Origin: Chara braunii
Taxonomy: Eukaryota; Streptophyta; Charophyceae; Charales; Characeae
Direction: 5' to 3'
DNA length: 27,564 nt
Assembly (NCBI GenBank): GCA_003427395.1
Contig: BFEA01000382.1
Location: forward strand, 1,179,220 to 1,206,783
The position numbers and the translations under genes were made by a program. Shown in pieces: positions 1-10,256 of the stretch (its first letter is position 1; the number at the start of each line of letters is the position of its first letter). Below the pieces are notes generated by a model. That model did no database searches and was not told the origin of the DNA. It was given only the letters and a program-made list of their open reading frames with translations.

Positions 1-120
1 TCTCAAGTCGAACAGCCTGCTTAGGGTCATTCCTTTCCATTCTCAAGTCGAACAGCCTGGTTAGGGTCATTCCTTTCCATTCTCAAGTCGAACAGCCTGG
101 TTAGGGTCATTTTTTTCCAT
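1..120. repeat. 40-bp tandem repeat, 3 copies at window edge
   Basis: Three head-to-tail 40-bp units begin at 1, 41 and 81. They are nearly identical: one base differs in copy 1, and the end of copy 3 changes from a CC-containing to a T-only stretch. The array starts at the first base of the window, so it may extend to the left. No reading frame or known motif is associated with it. Confidence 0.93.
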
Positions 121-955
121 TCTTAAAGTTAGCGTCTGAGGGGGTGGGCCTCGAGGACACGGATCCCATTTCTGTCTCGGAGGTTAGAAGATGACCACCT
201 CTTTTTCAGTTTTCTGCATGCGGTTCCCCTCATCCATTCTCAAAGCAATGTACTATCCGTGCATATATCCGACTTAGCGTCTAGTACTCGAGTTGGGGCT
301 CACAACCCCAAGCAGCACTAGCCCACACGGCTGTTCATCCATAGCAAAAGACAGGGGCGTCCCCTCTTATTTTCACTCGTTCTAATGACTCATATCTCGG
401 CTTTTCTCAGACTCATTCATGACTCGGTTGGATTAGGCTCCTATGGAAGAAGTGTTTTTCACGCCCCTTAACCCATAGGTCCCCTAACATCTCTTGTACT
501 CGACCGACATTCAATGTCTTGCTTTGCTCGTTAATCTGCACTCAAAGTTTCTCTTCTTAAAAACACACTCCTCATTCTATATAAAACTCACAATACACTC
601 TTCCCAACTGGTCTCATCCCATGCCCCATGTCATCGTCTTGTGTACCCACTTTCGAATGTAGCTCATCCAGAAAGTAGCCTCAAAAGCCATCTTCTAACT
701 TATCGTGACACAGTCTTAGCTGACTCTCGCATCACCCATCCTTAGCAAGCTTACTCATACTATACACATGTTTGTTGTTCCCATATCTTGCAAATAAGAA
801 AAAAAAAAGCAGGATTCATGTTCACCGCTTAATCAACATCTAATCCCTATTGCTGTCCTGTGCCTCAACTCGCTCGGCCCCTTGTCCATCTTGTCTTTCT
901 GCTGGTTCTCTAAACCCCAGGCCGGAGGCCATGATTTCTCTTCTCCTCCTTGCAA
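121..955. other. Gene-free, pyrimidine-rich DNA
   Basis: No convincing gene is visible on either strand. The plus strand is rich in C and T, like the antisense of the Ty3/gypsy remnant to the right. This may therefore be the 3' untranslated part or terminal repeat of that element, whose 3' end points left. I could not find a matching second LTR copy elsewhere in the window, so this is inference only. A short A run lies near 799. Confidence 0.4.
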
Positions 956-959
956 TCTC

Positions 960-1559
960 TCACAACTCCAACTCGCTGTAGAAATCCAATGGCGTAGTCA
1001 CCACCCCTGCCTTCGCGAGTTCCCGGGTCTTGACAATCCACTTATATTTGATCATACCGAGCCATTGGTGAAACCAATATCTGGGCGTTGACCCAAACTC
1101 ATCCTCCCATCTGAAAGCTGCCTCGCACGGCTGGTGTATCGGGGGCCGCCTCTCCTCTCTAGGCCTTGAGATTTCATCCCTCTCATCCCCACTGTTGATT
1201 TCTATGACCTCGGGCACTTCCTCCTCATCGTCCTCCTCATCTTCCGCCTGTATGGGGTTGTACCCGCCTGTGAAGTTCTTCGGATTGTAGGTATAGGGGA
1301 TTTTTGTCCTTGTCCCATACCCTTCTTCAACGTCCGGATCCCCCGTGGCCGCTCCGCCCTTCAAGTGGACTTTCCCTTCTCTCCTCACCCTCCTCATGCT
1401 CGTCGCGCATGTCCTGTCTCCCCTCGCTTTCCCCATGCCAAGTCTCACGTTGTTCGCCCCTGTTGGCTCCTTCCTCGTCAGAGGCTTGTGCCTTGTTTCC
1501 CATGTCCGCATTGCCCCCTTCTCCCGCACGTGCCCTTTCCTCCACGCTTTCACTCCCAT
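960..1559 (-). CDS. Hypothetical acidic protein, possibly retroelement-associated
   Basis: A 199-codon open frame on the minus strand, not recognised. The N-terminal half is basic and Arg/Lys-rich. The middle has an acidic run (residues about 105-130, with EDEEDDEEE). The C-terminal part is rich in aromatic residues (PRYWFHQWLGMIKYKW). The frame ends in a stop, but similar charged sequence continues past it, so the ORF may be a piece of a longer decayed one. It lies on the same strand as, and downstream of, the Ty3/gypsy integrase, so it could be an extra 3' ORF of that element. The start codon choice is arbitrary. The 590 bases between this ORF and the integrase tail hold no recognisable gene. 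Confidence 0.35.
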   Translation of the reverse strand: MGVKAWRKGHVREKGAMRTWETRHKPLTRKEPTGANNVRLGMGKARGDRTCATSMRRVRREGKVHLKGGAATGDPDVEEGYGTRTKIPYTYNPKNFTGGYNPIQAEDEEDDEEEVPEVIEINSGDERDEISRPREERRPPIHQPCEAAFRWEDEFGSTPRYWFHQWLGMIKYKWIVKTRELAKAGVVTTPLDFYSELEL

Positions 1560-2149
1560 ACGAGATATATATACGTTCTCCCTTCCGGACGGGTGAGGGT
1601 CTTCTACATACGCACTTTCTTCCTCCCCTGCCTACCACTGGTCTGGATATAAACCCAATGTATAGCTTTCTCTTCACCATCCTCCTCCCTCAATTTGGTC
1701 CCGCTTCTTCCCCTCCGGTAGGCTTGTTGATCGCCCCGTTGTCATTTTCGTTGCCGAATTCCATTTTTGTCTTTTCTTGTGCTTTTCTTCCAGGTCCTGT
1801 ATAACAAAACAACACCCGCAAAACCTTTTATACACCCGTTTCCCCAGTCCGGTAGGCAGCTCCTCTTTCCCAGAATGCTCCCAGTATCATTTGCATCATG
1901 CCACTATTATATATTTCCTTCCCTTATGAAAATGCCCCGTTTGTGATGATCACATTATTCCCCGTCAAAAACTATGATACAAAACCCCCGACAATCCTTC
2001 TGGTTGTCACACAAACCCGTTACCACAAACTCCCAAGTCATCCTGCCTTCCAGCCTCAGTCAGTCCAAACCATTGCCCCAGCCCCCCAAAAAATGACAGT
2101 CCCATGGACGCAGTCAGAGACGAAACCATAGTGTGGGCAAGGTCGTTGT

Positions 2150-2465
2150 CAGTTCTTAGCTTGTGGCCCCTCAATTTTCTTATCCTCGACCTCCTGAAGC
2201 CATTGTTCCACTGGGTTCCGACTTAGAACCTGACCAATCGTTGCCCCGGGAAGGGTCCTTTCAATCCAGTTCCATCCAAATCTTACAGTTCGAACGTGTT
2301 CAGTACCACCCGCTTGGCGACCCGGTAGGGGCCTTTGAATCTCCTCCCCAGTTGTCCAGACCAAGTACTTTCTAGTGCCGAGTCCCTTAGCAATATTGTC
2401 TCCCCCACCTGAAGCGGCGTCTTTCTGACATTTTTAACCCAGTCCCACCTTGCTTTGTCCCCCAT
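2150..2465 (-). pseudogene. Integrase C-terminal domain, decayed
   Basis: After a frameshift near 2460, a short frame reads ARWDWVKNVRKTPLQVGE and then GRRFKGPYRVAKRV. This is the GPY/F module that follows the DDE core in Ty3/gypsy integrases. It soon reaches a TAA near 2284, and readable sequence continues with more stops. I see no chromodomain, which some plant Ty3/gypsy lineages have at this place. Confidence 0.8.
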
Positions 2466-3299
2466 TCTGCTGTCTAGTACCCGGTTGGCGGTCTTCCATG
2501 ACCTCTTCGTTCTTAAGGACTTGCTGATACCTTGCCTTGATTAACTCTTCCGTGGTCATTCGCGGATCATCATCTAACCTCTTCCAAGTAGGTATCAAGG
2601 CTTTGACAGGAAAATCGATCTCTCTTCCGTACCAAAGTTCTGTTGAAATACATCCCGTTGTCCTCTTAGCTGTCATGTTCTCTGAGAAGACAACCTGTTT
2701 GAGATACCTAGGCCAGCTTCCCAGATGGTCCACCGCGAGCTTCACAATCGTATTCTTTAAGGTTCGGTGCCCTTTTTCCACAGGTGCATTGGCCTCCGGG
2801 TGATATGGCTCGATGAGTTTGATCGGTACGCAAAGTCTCTTATGCATTCCCAATACTTCTTGGTTCACGAATTTTGTCCCATTGTCCGCTATAAACCTCC
2901 TTACGAAAGGATGCCTTAAGTAGAAGTCTTCTATCTAGTTCGCTACACTTCTCCCTGTCTTTTTCTTGAGGGCGACCGCCTCTATGAACCCACTCAAGTT
3001 GTCTCGCACATCCAGGATATACATGTACCCATCCGTTGATACAGGCATGACCGCAAGGTCAAGGTGGACCAGATGTCCCGACCCTAGCACCCGCGTTGGT
3101 CTAAGCGGCTCGAAAACACGCACCGAGCTTCGTTCCTGGCAGATTAGGTAAGTCTGGCAGTACGTGGCGACCATGCCTGCCATGCCTGACCAATAGTAGA
3201 GTGCGTTATCTTTGCAAGAGTTCCTTTGGACGATCGATGCCCTCCTGCTAAACCGTCATGCATTGCCTGGATAACGTTTAACTGCTTAGATCTCCCGCA
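2434..3299 (-). pseudogene. Integrase (zinc domain and DDE core) of Ty3/gypsy
   Basis: The H2C2 zinc domain is seen as HDGLAGGHRS followed by CQTYLICQ, with a frameshift near 3190 between the His pair and the Cys pair. The catalytic core then shows the first Asp in VHLDLAVMP, the second in FIADNGTKFVN and the Glu in PYHPEANAPVEKGH, so the whole D,D,E triad is visible. One TAG at 2935-2937 interrupts the core, in a codon probably once Trp (TGG). The enzyme inserts element DNA into the host chromosome. The N-terminal part is in the RNase H frame and the core is in another. Confidence 0.92.
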
Positions 3300-4254
3300 C
3301 ACGACCCTTCTAGGCATAGCACCTTCCTCCTTCCTGAACAGATGACCACCCCTGAGGACGTACCTCTCGGCCTTCTCCCTTGCTCTTACGCCGATCTCCA
3401 TGGGTTGTTTGTTTCCTACCAACAACAACCCGATCTCCCGAAAGATCCCTTCGTATGTCTGGGTGTAGAAAAACTCCTTCCCTTCCTGATCCTCACCTTT
3501 TTCCTCCCGCATCTGGTTTACCATCCATCGCATATCTTTTCTTTCACAAGATTCCACTAAGCTCATCACAGCTTCCCGGCCTCCCTCAACCGCCATTGCT
3601 ATTAGTTCCTCCTTTAGTCCTACTATCGCTCCCCACGAATCTTTCTCCTCTTTGCAACCTCGAGTGGTGACTGATCCTTCTCTAAGTTCTGCTACTACGG
3701 CAGGTGCCTCCTTTAGTCCTACTATCGCTCCCCACGAATCTTTCTCCTCTTTGCGACCTCGAGTGATGACTGATCCTCGAGTTCCTCGTTCGTATTCAAG
3801 GAATGCGTCTATGGGCTCCTCATCCTCTACCCCTTCGGGAGTGATGCAGATCCGACTCAGCCCATCGGCCTTGTTTCTGATTCCCGCAATCCGTTCGATT
3901 TTGTAATCGAACTGCCAGATAAATCCTACCCATCTTCCCACCGTCGGATCTATAGGCCTGTAATTCTTTAAGGCCCCTGCAACATTCGTCGGATCGATCC
4001 TAAGGATGAACCACCTCCCAAATAGGTAGGCCTGGAAGGTCTTGAAGCAATGCAAGATGGCTAGGACCTCTTTCTTGAACTGGAAGTATCGTCGTTCTGC
4101 GGAGTTCATGGTTCTACTTTCAAACCTAATTGGCCTCTCTTTTCCTTTCTGGTCCCTTTGAATCAGCACGCATCCGACGACCAAGGGTCCTCCATGCGTC
4201 TCTGGGATGAAGGGTCGTCCCACTTCGTCATTGAAACAGGGTGCGGACAAGGCG
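3300..4254 (-). pseudogene. RNase H domain and spacer of Ty3/gypsy pol
   Basis: This continues in the same frame as the reverse transcriptase. Visible landmarks are GGPLVVGCVLIQRD, then ERRYFQFKKEVLAILH with the typical E-x-R-Y...KE block, then LRIDPTNVAGALKN (usual form LRTD), and a tail IAGIRNKADGLSRI. The tail matches the G-x-N-x-A-D-x-L-S-R signature that closes Ty3/gypsy RNase H. After about residue 145 there is a charged spacer of about 180 residues. It contains a 33-residue duplication and leads into the integrase zinc domain. The enzyme would remove RNA from the RNA-DNA hybrid. The frame is lost near 3190. Confidence 0.88.
3608..3776 (-). repeat. 99-bp in-frame duplication inside pol spacer
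   Basis: Two nearly identical segments of about 70 bp start at 3608 and 3707, an offset of 99 bp or 33 codons. In protein both read KEEKDSWGAIVGLKE preceded by a G-S-V-x-T-R-G block. The duplication keeps the frame, so it could have arisen while the element was still coding. Confidence 0.9.
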
Positions 4255-5462
4255 ACTTGCTCCGATGTTAGTATGTCCTTGAGGGTTTGGATTGCTCCTT
4301 CTCACTCCTCCATCCAATCCATGGTCCCTTCTTCTCTAATCATGGCCCGGATAGGCTCAACAATCTTGGCAAAATTCTTAATGAAGATCCTCCAAAAGCT
4401 GACCACGCCTAGGAATGCTCTTACCTCCGTTGTCGTGCGCAGGGGTGTTGGTCACTCTTATATCTTGTCTGTCTTCGGATCTGCCTTCCTACCGTAAGCA
4501 CCGCAGCGAAATCCTAGTATAGTTATTTCCTGTACTGCTAGAATACTCTTTGGTCCACTAGCCGTGATATTGTATACTAGGAACCGGTGGAGTAAGTCCT
4601 TGATGTCCTGTAGCTGGTCCCATACAAATATTCGGATTCCTGGCTGGACTTCCGTCTCGTCCTTCTCTTGCGCGCCTTTGATCGGGTTGTCATCGATGTA
4701 GGGCTCACACTTCTCCGGAAACATGTTCCTGGCTACGGTCAGCATTCTTCGTTGCGCTTCGGCTACCGCGTTTGTGAAGCTCATAGGGGTAACCTGCATC
4801 TGCAACTAGCCTACGGGGGTGTGCATTGCGGTGTACGGCCTGTCCCGAACATCCAATGGCAGTTGGTCGTCCCCTGAGTACAGGTCTATCAGGGAGTAAA
4901 TGCTCCGACCGGCGTGTGATTCTGCTAATAAATCGGTATGAGGCAGTGACCTTGCATCTCGAATGATTGCTGCATTCAACTTCTGCAAGTCCTGAATCCA
5001 TCTCAGTGTTTTGTTGGGCTTCCGAAAAACGAATCACCGGTTTGCGTATGGCGACGTCGTAGGTTCCGCGACGAAGGAGTCCATCTTTGCTCGGAGAAGG
5101 TCTGTCATTTCCCCTGCTATCCCAAATTCATAGGACGAACCCTTGTCATTCCGACACTCATGCTCTACCGTGTGGATTCTTACCGGAGGAATCAGCTTCG
5201 CATCTAGCCGCCCCTTTTGGTGATCACTAAAAGCAAATGTCAGATGAAACTCTTGGCAGGTTTCTTTTATCAGGCGGGTTTCCTCTTCCGTTAAGAATCC
5301 CCCCACCCCTATCTTCATTGTATCAGCTACCTCAGCTGGTATCCGATGCCCTTCCGTTGCTCGCCTCTCTCGGATCACCCGGAGGACTTCCTCCTCCTTC
5401 TCCATAGCCTCTTCCTTCGACGTCGCTAGCAGGATCGAGATCGGTTTTGCTTTCTTTCCCAC
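4255..5462 (-). pseudogene. Reverse transcriptase domain of Ty3/gypsy pol
   Basis: One reading frame can be followed from 5462 to about 4255 if stops are read through. Recognisable blocks in order are a FRKPNKTLRWIQDLQKLN finger motif, the palm motif A region IYSLIDLYSG, the motif B region TPMSFTNAVAEAQRRM, the catalytic box YIDD (family YxDD), and the thumb block RAFLGVVSFWR. In-frame stops lie at 5034-5036 (TGA), 4806-4808 (TAG), 4458-4460 (TAA), 4452-4454 (TGA) and 4302-4304 (TGA). Several sit where relatives have Trp or Gln, as expected from G-to-A or C-to-T change. The domain would copy element RNA into DNA. The catalytic aspartates remain, but the ORF is broken. Confidence 0.93.
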
Positions 5463-5887
5463 CGGCTTGTATTTTCGAATACTTCCTTCCGGGATCTTTC
5501 TCCTAAAAAATGAACGGTCGGTATTGTCCTCGTCGCCTCTACGATTCGTGGTTGAATACTAGCCAATTTTTCATTCAGACAATATCCTTTTTGCACCTCT
5601 CCTTCGAATTTGGCCAAGGTCACCGAGTCCACTCCTACCTTGTGGTATCTGAGGGCCTTGATGAGCTGTAACAAATCTAGGATCTCGAGTGCAACTTCGG
5701 GCATGTCCACTCGCAGTTCTTTCCGCTTGGGCAGGTTGGCCCCGAGTTCGACTTCAGATTTTTTTTCTGCCACCATAACACCTAAGACTTCGTTCTCCTT
5801 CCTTCTCTTCTTCAGGGGCAGACCCATCTTGATCCATTCCTTCTTATTGAATGTTTCCTCGATCATGATTTCTACCCGTTCTCTCAT
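5426..5887 (-). pseudogene. Protease-to-RT linker of Ty3/gypsy pol
   Basis: A 153-codon frame, basic and acidic in patches, that lies between protease and reverse transcriptase and in a different frame from both. It contains a Lys/Arg-rich patch (KKRRKEN) and predicted helical segments, but no motif I can assign to an enzyme. Its position and strand make it the variable spacer of the same polyprotein. The frame changes on either side fit old indels rather than programmed shifting, because stops are also present nearby. Confidence 0.5.
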
Positions 5888-5889
5888 GC

Positions 5890-6640
5890 CCTCTATGCAA
5901 AAGCCCCCTTTCGTGCGCTATCCTCAAACGATGGCGACCACGTGGCTAACTTTCCCTTCGGAGGGTCTCCTCATGTCCCTAGGAGTCGGAGGAGCTCTCC
6001 CCGACCGGTCACTGGGTCCTCTATATCGACCATGTACGTACCATCGTGCAAGTGCATGCCTATCATTTCCACGTTTGCACATCACGGTCTCCCGAGGATT
6101 ATATCGTGGTCCATTTCCTCCATTACAGTCATCCGTTGAAACGACCAGATCGACTCCCTGGCCTTGACTGCGCATTTCGTGACGTACCCAACGAACGGGA
6201 TTTCCCCACCGGCTTCCCGAATGCTCTCTGTTACTTCCTTATTTACCGTGCAGCCCGTGACCGTTGCGAAATCCCTCCTTATGAGAGTGATTTCTGCTCC
6301 CCCGTCTACTAATGCGTCGATATGATGAGTCCCGATCTGGATTTTTAACTTTCCTACGTGTAGCGCATGGAAGCTGAGCTTTGTTCCGAGAGGTGCCCTC
6401 ATGACCTCGCCACCTTCTCGGTGTGGCAAGCTCAGGCGGATGTCCGCAAAGGCACTCTCGAGATCCTCCAAATCCCCGCGACTCCTTTGAAGGTTTGCGA
6501 CTTCTTGCAGAGCTTCCTCCTCTCCTCCCTCTTCCGGTGATTCGGGGTTTTCGTCTATCTCTACTTGCCGTCGAGTCAACAGTTGTCTAACTAATGATGA
6601 ATTTCCTCCGCCGGACCTGCCAATGTTTTCGCAAGACGTT
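5890..6640 (-). pseudogene. Retroviral-type aspartic protease domain of Ty3/gypsy pol
   Basis: The frame starting upstream of 6579 has an acidic leader (residues about 8-45) and then a pepsin-like retroviral protease fold. The active-site strand reads ALVDGGAEITLI, and the C-terminal signature is DHDIILGRP. The family usually has D-S/T-G-A, so Gly replaces the Ser or Thr next to the catalytic Asp. The frame stops right after the ILGRP motif at a TGA (6082-6084), where related elements usually have Trp. Readable sequence continues in the same frame beyond it, with further stops, to about 5.9 kb. In a live element this enzyme would process Gag-Pol. Confidence 0.8.
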
Positions 6641-9346
6641 AAAAAAACTCTACAATTTTCTGATCATAAAAGGTCCCGGATGGCTGCATGTGAAGAAACC
6701 ACATGTGAAAGTGTATCTCCATTCTTGGGCGGACCAGTGAAAACCTCTGATGCAGAAGGTTCGGAAGGTCAGGGTAGGGCCTGCTCCAGTGACAGAAACA
6801 CATCCGATGTAGATCGTATCATGTGGGTGCCGAGAAGTTTGCTACGAGATTTCAAGTGCACAGGCCTTCTGTTTGGTGAGAGTGATGAAAATGGTTCGGA
6901 ATCAGGTGCTTCGGTGTCATCTGACGCCGACAGTTCTCCAGACAAAATTGATCATCCACAAGCTTACGATAGTGATGCCACTGACCTCTACTGTCGCAAC
7001 GATATGGAAAATTTTGACGTCATCTCTGATTTTGATGACATTTTTTCAAAACGTTTGTCGTCTGAGAAGCGTCGTTATGCTTTCCGTGTCCGAATGCCGC
7101 AGTAAAAGAAGATTCTGCAAACAGTTCACAGAAAACTCACCAACTGTAAACAAGATTGTTGCGCTCGCATGACCATGGAAGACATCAAAGTTGTCTAGAG
7201 TGCATATTACTCTAAGGATCACAAAAGTTGAGATTCATGGTGGGTTGAAACGTTAAAGAGGTTCACCTTCGTGGAAGATGAGAAAGAGATTCTACAACCT
7301 ATTGTGGGAAAAAGAAAGGTGTGCATTAGTGCATGGTGTTTCACACTGGGTGTGTGCAGGAATACATTTTTGAAAAAGAGGATGACTTTGTCAAAATGTT
7401 ACATTATGCCTGAGCATGGCAGCACTGGACTCAGACACACATCTGCAGCATATGCGACGATATACGGGAAACTAAGCTCCTTTGTGCGCGACAATGAAGA
7501 TTTCATGCCCAATGACAAGAGGATCAAAGATGGGGAATCAAGAGTGGTTTTGAGATTGCCTGCTTGCTATAACAAGGTTGACATTCATAAGTTATCAAGG
7601 TCACAATTTGACAACCTGAGTATCCCTTCTGTTTCTCTCCAAGTTTTCTATAACATGTGGGGAACACACTTCTGGCATGTGAAATTTCATGAAGTTGATC
7701 AAAACTTTGCAAAATGCGAGAAGTGTGTTGAGTTCAAAGAATCTATCAATTCTGTGAAGTTCGTACGTGTGCGTGAGTATTTTGTTTCGGAACACGAAAA
7801 ACACTTGGACTTGCAGCTCCAACACCGTGCTGCTTATGAGGTGTGGAAGGATAAGTCGAAGAGACCAGGTTCCAACAGTTTATGCATCATTATTGACGGT
7901 ATGGACCAAAGCAAGACGAGTATTCCACACTTTGGCGGAGAAAACAAGTCGAAGGCATTCGCGAATATTCCGATGATGAAAACAAATTTAACAACTATTA
8001 TCGCACACGACCGTTCACCGTCGGTCGATGTTCACACATGGTACCCTTGCTATCCACATGATTCCAATGATGTGGTGTCATCCATTATGAAAGTTATGCG
8101 TGACATACATGCGACAAGCGACTTATCTTCTAATTTGAGAAAACAAGCTGACAAATGCTGGAGAGAAAACAAAAACAAATACGTTTTGTCTCTAGCTGCA
8201 CCTTTGGTGAAATTTGGCTTCTTCAAAGAACTCGAGTTTGGTTTTATGTTGGTAGGACATACACATACGGACGTTGATGCCATTTTCAGTCATTTCTCTC
8301 GCAAACTGAAAACGCACGATGCTTATACCATGCTCGACCTCTTTAAACTCGTTGTCAGTTCCCAAAAAGAGCGTCCTTTGTGCACATTCATGGACGAAAT
8401 TGCTAACTGGCGGGAAGCTGTTAAGCCCTTTCTGGTCAACAGACTGACCGGTCATACTAAGCCACATTTATTTAGGTTTTATATGGAGGATGACAATCAT
8501 GTGTTCAAGTGGAAAAAGTATTGCACTTCTCCGCATTGGTCTTCTCTGGTCTATTGCTTTAAACGAGATGAAAATAAAGCATATGCTGGACCCGAATGAC
8601 CATTCGAGCCTTCACCTGTTCTCCCATCACTTATTCGACCTGTTAAAGAAACATCACGTGGTCAGCCCGCTAAGGATAAGAATTCGGATTTCAAATCAGG
8701 AATTGAAGGCGTGAAGACGTTTCTTGAGTGGTTGAAAAACAAGCGGCACGAGTGGTTGGGAATGAAAGATGAGGTGAGCTTCTCAAAGGAGAGTGCTCTT
8801 TCACACTGGAAAATTTTCCTGGACACAATCGAGCAAAATTATGGGTCTGGCTTTGCGAAAACATCAGTCAAGGCTGACTTTTCGCCCTCGCGGGACATAA
8901 TTATGAAGGACGATGCTGAGGATATTGATATTGCCTTCCTCTTGGAGACCAATGAGAATAAGGAGCCGTTGTTCGTTGGGCCAGCCAATGAGCGTTCAAA
9001 AGCAGAGCTCGACCTGGTTGTGAATGTCGAAAAGGGTCAATTCGTTCTCTTGCGTCCTTCGCAAGATGATATCGATCAGGGAGTTCCCGTGTGGATAGGT
9101 AGAGTCATTTATGATATTGACAACGATAGAAAGTCGCCTGCTTTCAATCATGTTCTTATTGAATATTGGGTGCCACAACCTATCGTCAAACGTCTTTCTC
9201 TGCACTATGCAAATGCATGCAAGAAGATATGGAAGAAAGACAGCACAACAGCACAGCAGTGGCACCACGTGGACTGTGTTTTGTGGAGCTGGTCATCAAG
9301 GACATTGCAATTGGAAAATGGAGTGCACGTTCCTAAATCGGTCTAA
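6623..9346 (+). pseudogene. DUF7869-like transposase-related protein, four premature stops
   Basis: A single frame of 907 codons runs from ATG 6623 to TAA 9346, broken only by TAA 7103, TAG 7196, TGA 7229 and TGA 8597. The first 160 residues are acidic and Ser/Asp-rich. A Cys cluster (NCKQDCC) follows near 7140. The best conserved part lies at 7271-8599: CEKCVEF zinc-like pair, IIIDGMDQSKTSIPH, ADKCWRENKNKYV and VGHTHTDVDAIFSHFSRKL. The last resembles the GHTHEDID block of proteins labelled DUF7869 in plants and animals. The three Asp-bearing blocks suggest an RNase H-like transposase, but this is inference. DKC replaces the DNC I would expect in relatives. The C-terminal part has VPVWIGRVIYD, possibly a small binding domain. 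It faces away from the Ty3/gypsy remnant. Confidence 0.72.
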
Positions 9347-9353
9347 GAGAAAG

Positions 9354-9608
9354 CCTTGGCATGTCTTTCACTTTCCGATGATGAAGACCAGTAGGATAAG
9401 TCGCAGAGAAGACCTCATTTCGTGCGTGTTGGTGTACCATTTACTTGTCATTGAGCTTCCATTCATAAATAGCTAAACTATATTGCACTGGCTTGCCTTT
9501 TACTTCCCGGTGATGAAGATCAGTAAACTTTAAATACGTCGTTGAGAAGAGGTAATCATATTTCATTCGAGTGTATTGCTGTAACATTTAGTTGTCATCG
9601 AGCTTCTG
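9354..9608 (+). repeat. Diverged direct duplication after the transposase-like frame
   Basis: Two diverged copies, at about 9354-9462 and 9486-9608, are offset by about 132 bp (44 codons). Translated in the frame of the preceding pseudogene they read ALACLSLSDDEDQ and ALACLLLPGDEDQ, and both end with a TCH/SCHxAS-like tail. Similarity is clearer in protein than in DNA. This suggests an old coding duplication within a longer ancestral C-terminus. Both copies now carry stops. Confidence 0.65.
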
Positions 9609-10256
9609 TATTTCATGTGTTGCAGAAAGGTTCATTCAACGACTGGATGGCCGCTAAGCAATATGGTGTGGGGCAGAAATGTATGGTATGATATGGGGTC
9701 TATCTTTTTCACACATGAAGTGGTTTTCGATGATGTAGTACTCAGTGTCAGAGGTGTCGATGTCGCACCGGATTGTTGGGAGCATTATCCTCGCCAATAT
9801 TCGTATATTTGTCGTTGTAGGTGTTGTGGAACAAGAGAATATCCGCGAGAAGCGCTCGCACCGTAATCAGAATTGTACTATTCAGCAGTGAAGTTCTACC
9901 ACAACGATTTCAAGGTGATGATCTTGTACTGTGCAGCGTCAAGTATCCAAGGGCGCTGCAAACTTTCTTTTCTTATTCATAACGATTATTCTAAAAGTGA
10001 AAACATATCCAATGCACATGACATCGACAGACGAAGACGGGAAGCATTTCGAAGGAGGATCATGGACCAACCGTCGCTCAAAGCACTCGTGGATGGGCTC
10101 GTGGACACAACGATTACATATGTACAAAGTCTTCTGTTGCGCGAGTATGAAGTTATAGAAACTTACGTAGAGTACAAGGACCCCACGTTTGATGGGCACA
10201 ATGAAACGAACACTGTAGAAGATTGGACAGTTTACACGCGGAGAACGTGAAATTTA
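9609..10256 (+). other. Possible decayed coding tail, unrecognised
   Basis: Several short plus-strand frames cover this stretch. The most protein-like is at about 10050-10250 (DQPSLKALVDGLVDTT, then a Tyr/Glu-rich segment), ending at a TGA at 10248-10250. It may be a further piece of the transposase-like element or an unrelated fragment. No family was recognised and the frames do not join without shifts. Confidence 0.3.

Larger units (their letters stand above)
2150..6660 (-). mobile_element. Ty3/gypsy LTR retrotransposon remnant (pol region)
   Basis: Reading the minus strand from 6660 to 2150 gives protease, reverse transcriptase, RNase H, integrase zinc domain, integrase core and integrase C-terminal domain. 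Integrase after RNase H is the order that defines Ty3/gypsy (Metaviridae) rather than copia. The domains lie in different frames (shifts near 5.9 kb, 5.45 kb, 3.19 kb and 2.46 kb) and carry many in-frame stops, so the copy is dead. No gag zinc knuckle, primer-binding site or LTR pair was found. The 5' part is missing, or is displaced by the transposase-like gene that begins at about 6.62 kb on the other strand. Confidence 0.92.

Noticed and set aside
1304-1804. Plus-strand Ser/Pro/Leu-rich ORFs
   Set aside because: They are shadows of pyrimidine-rich antisense sequence opposite the minus-strand charged ORF and have no domain features.
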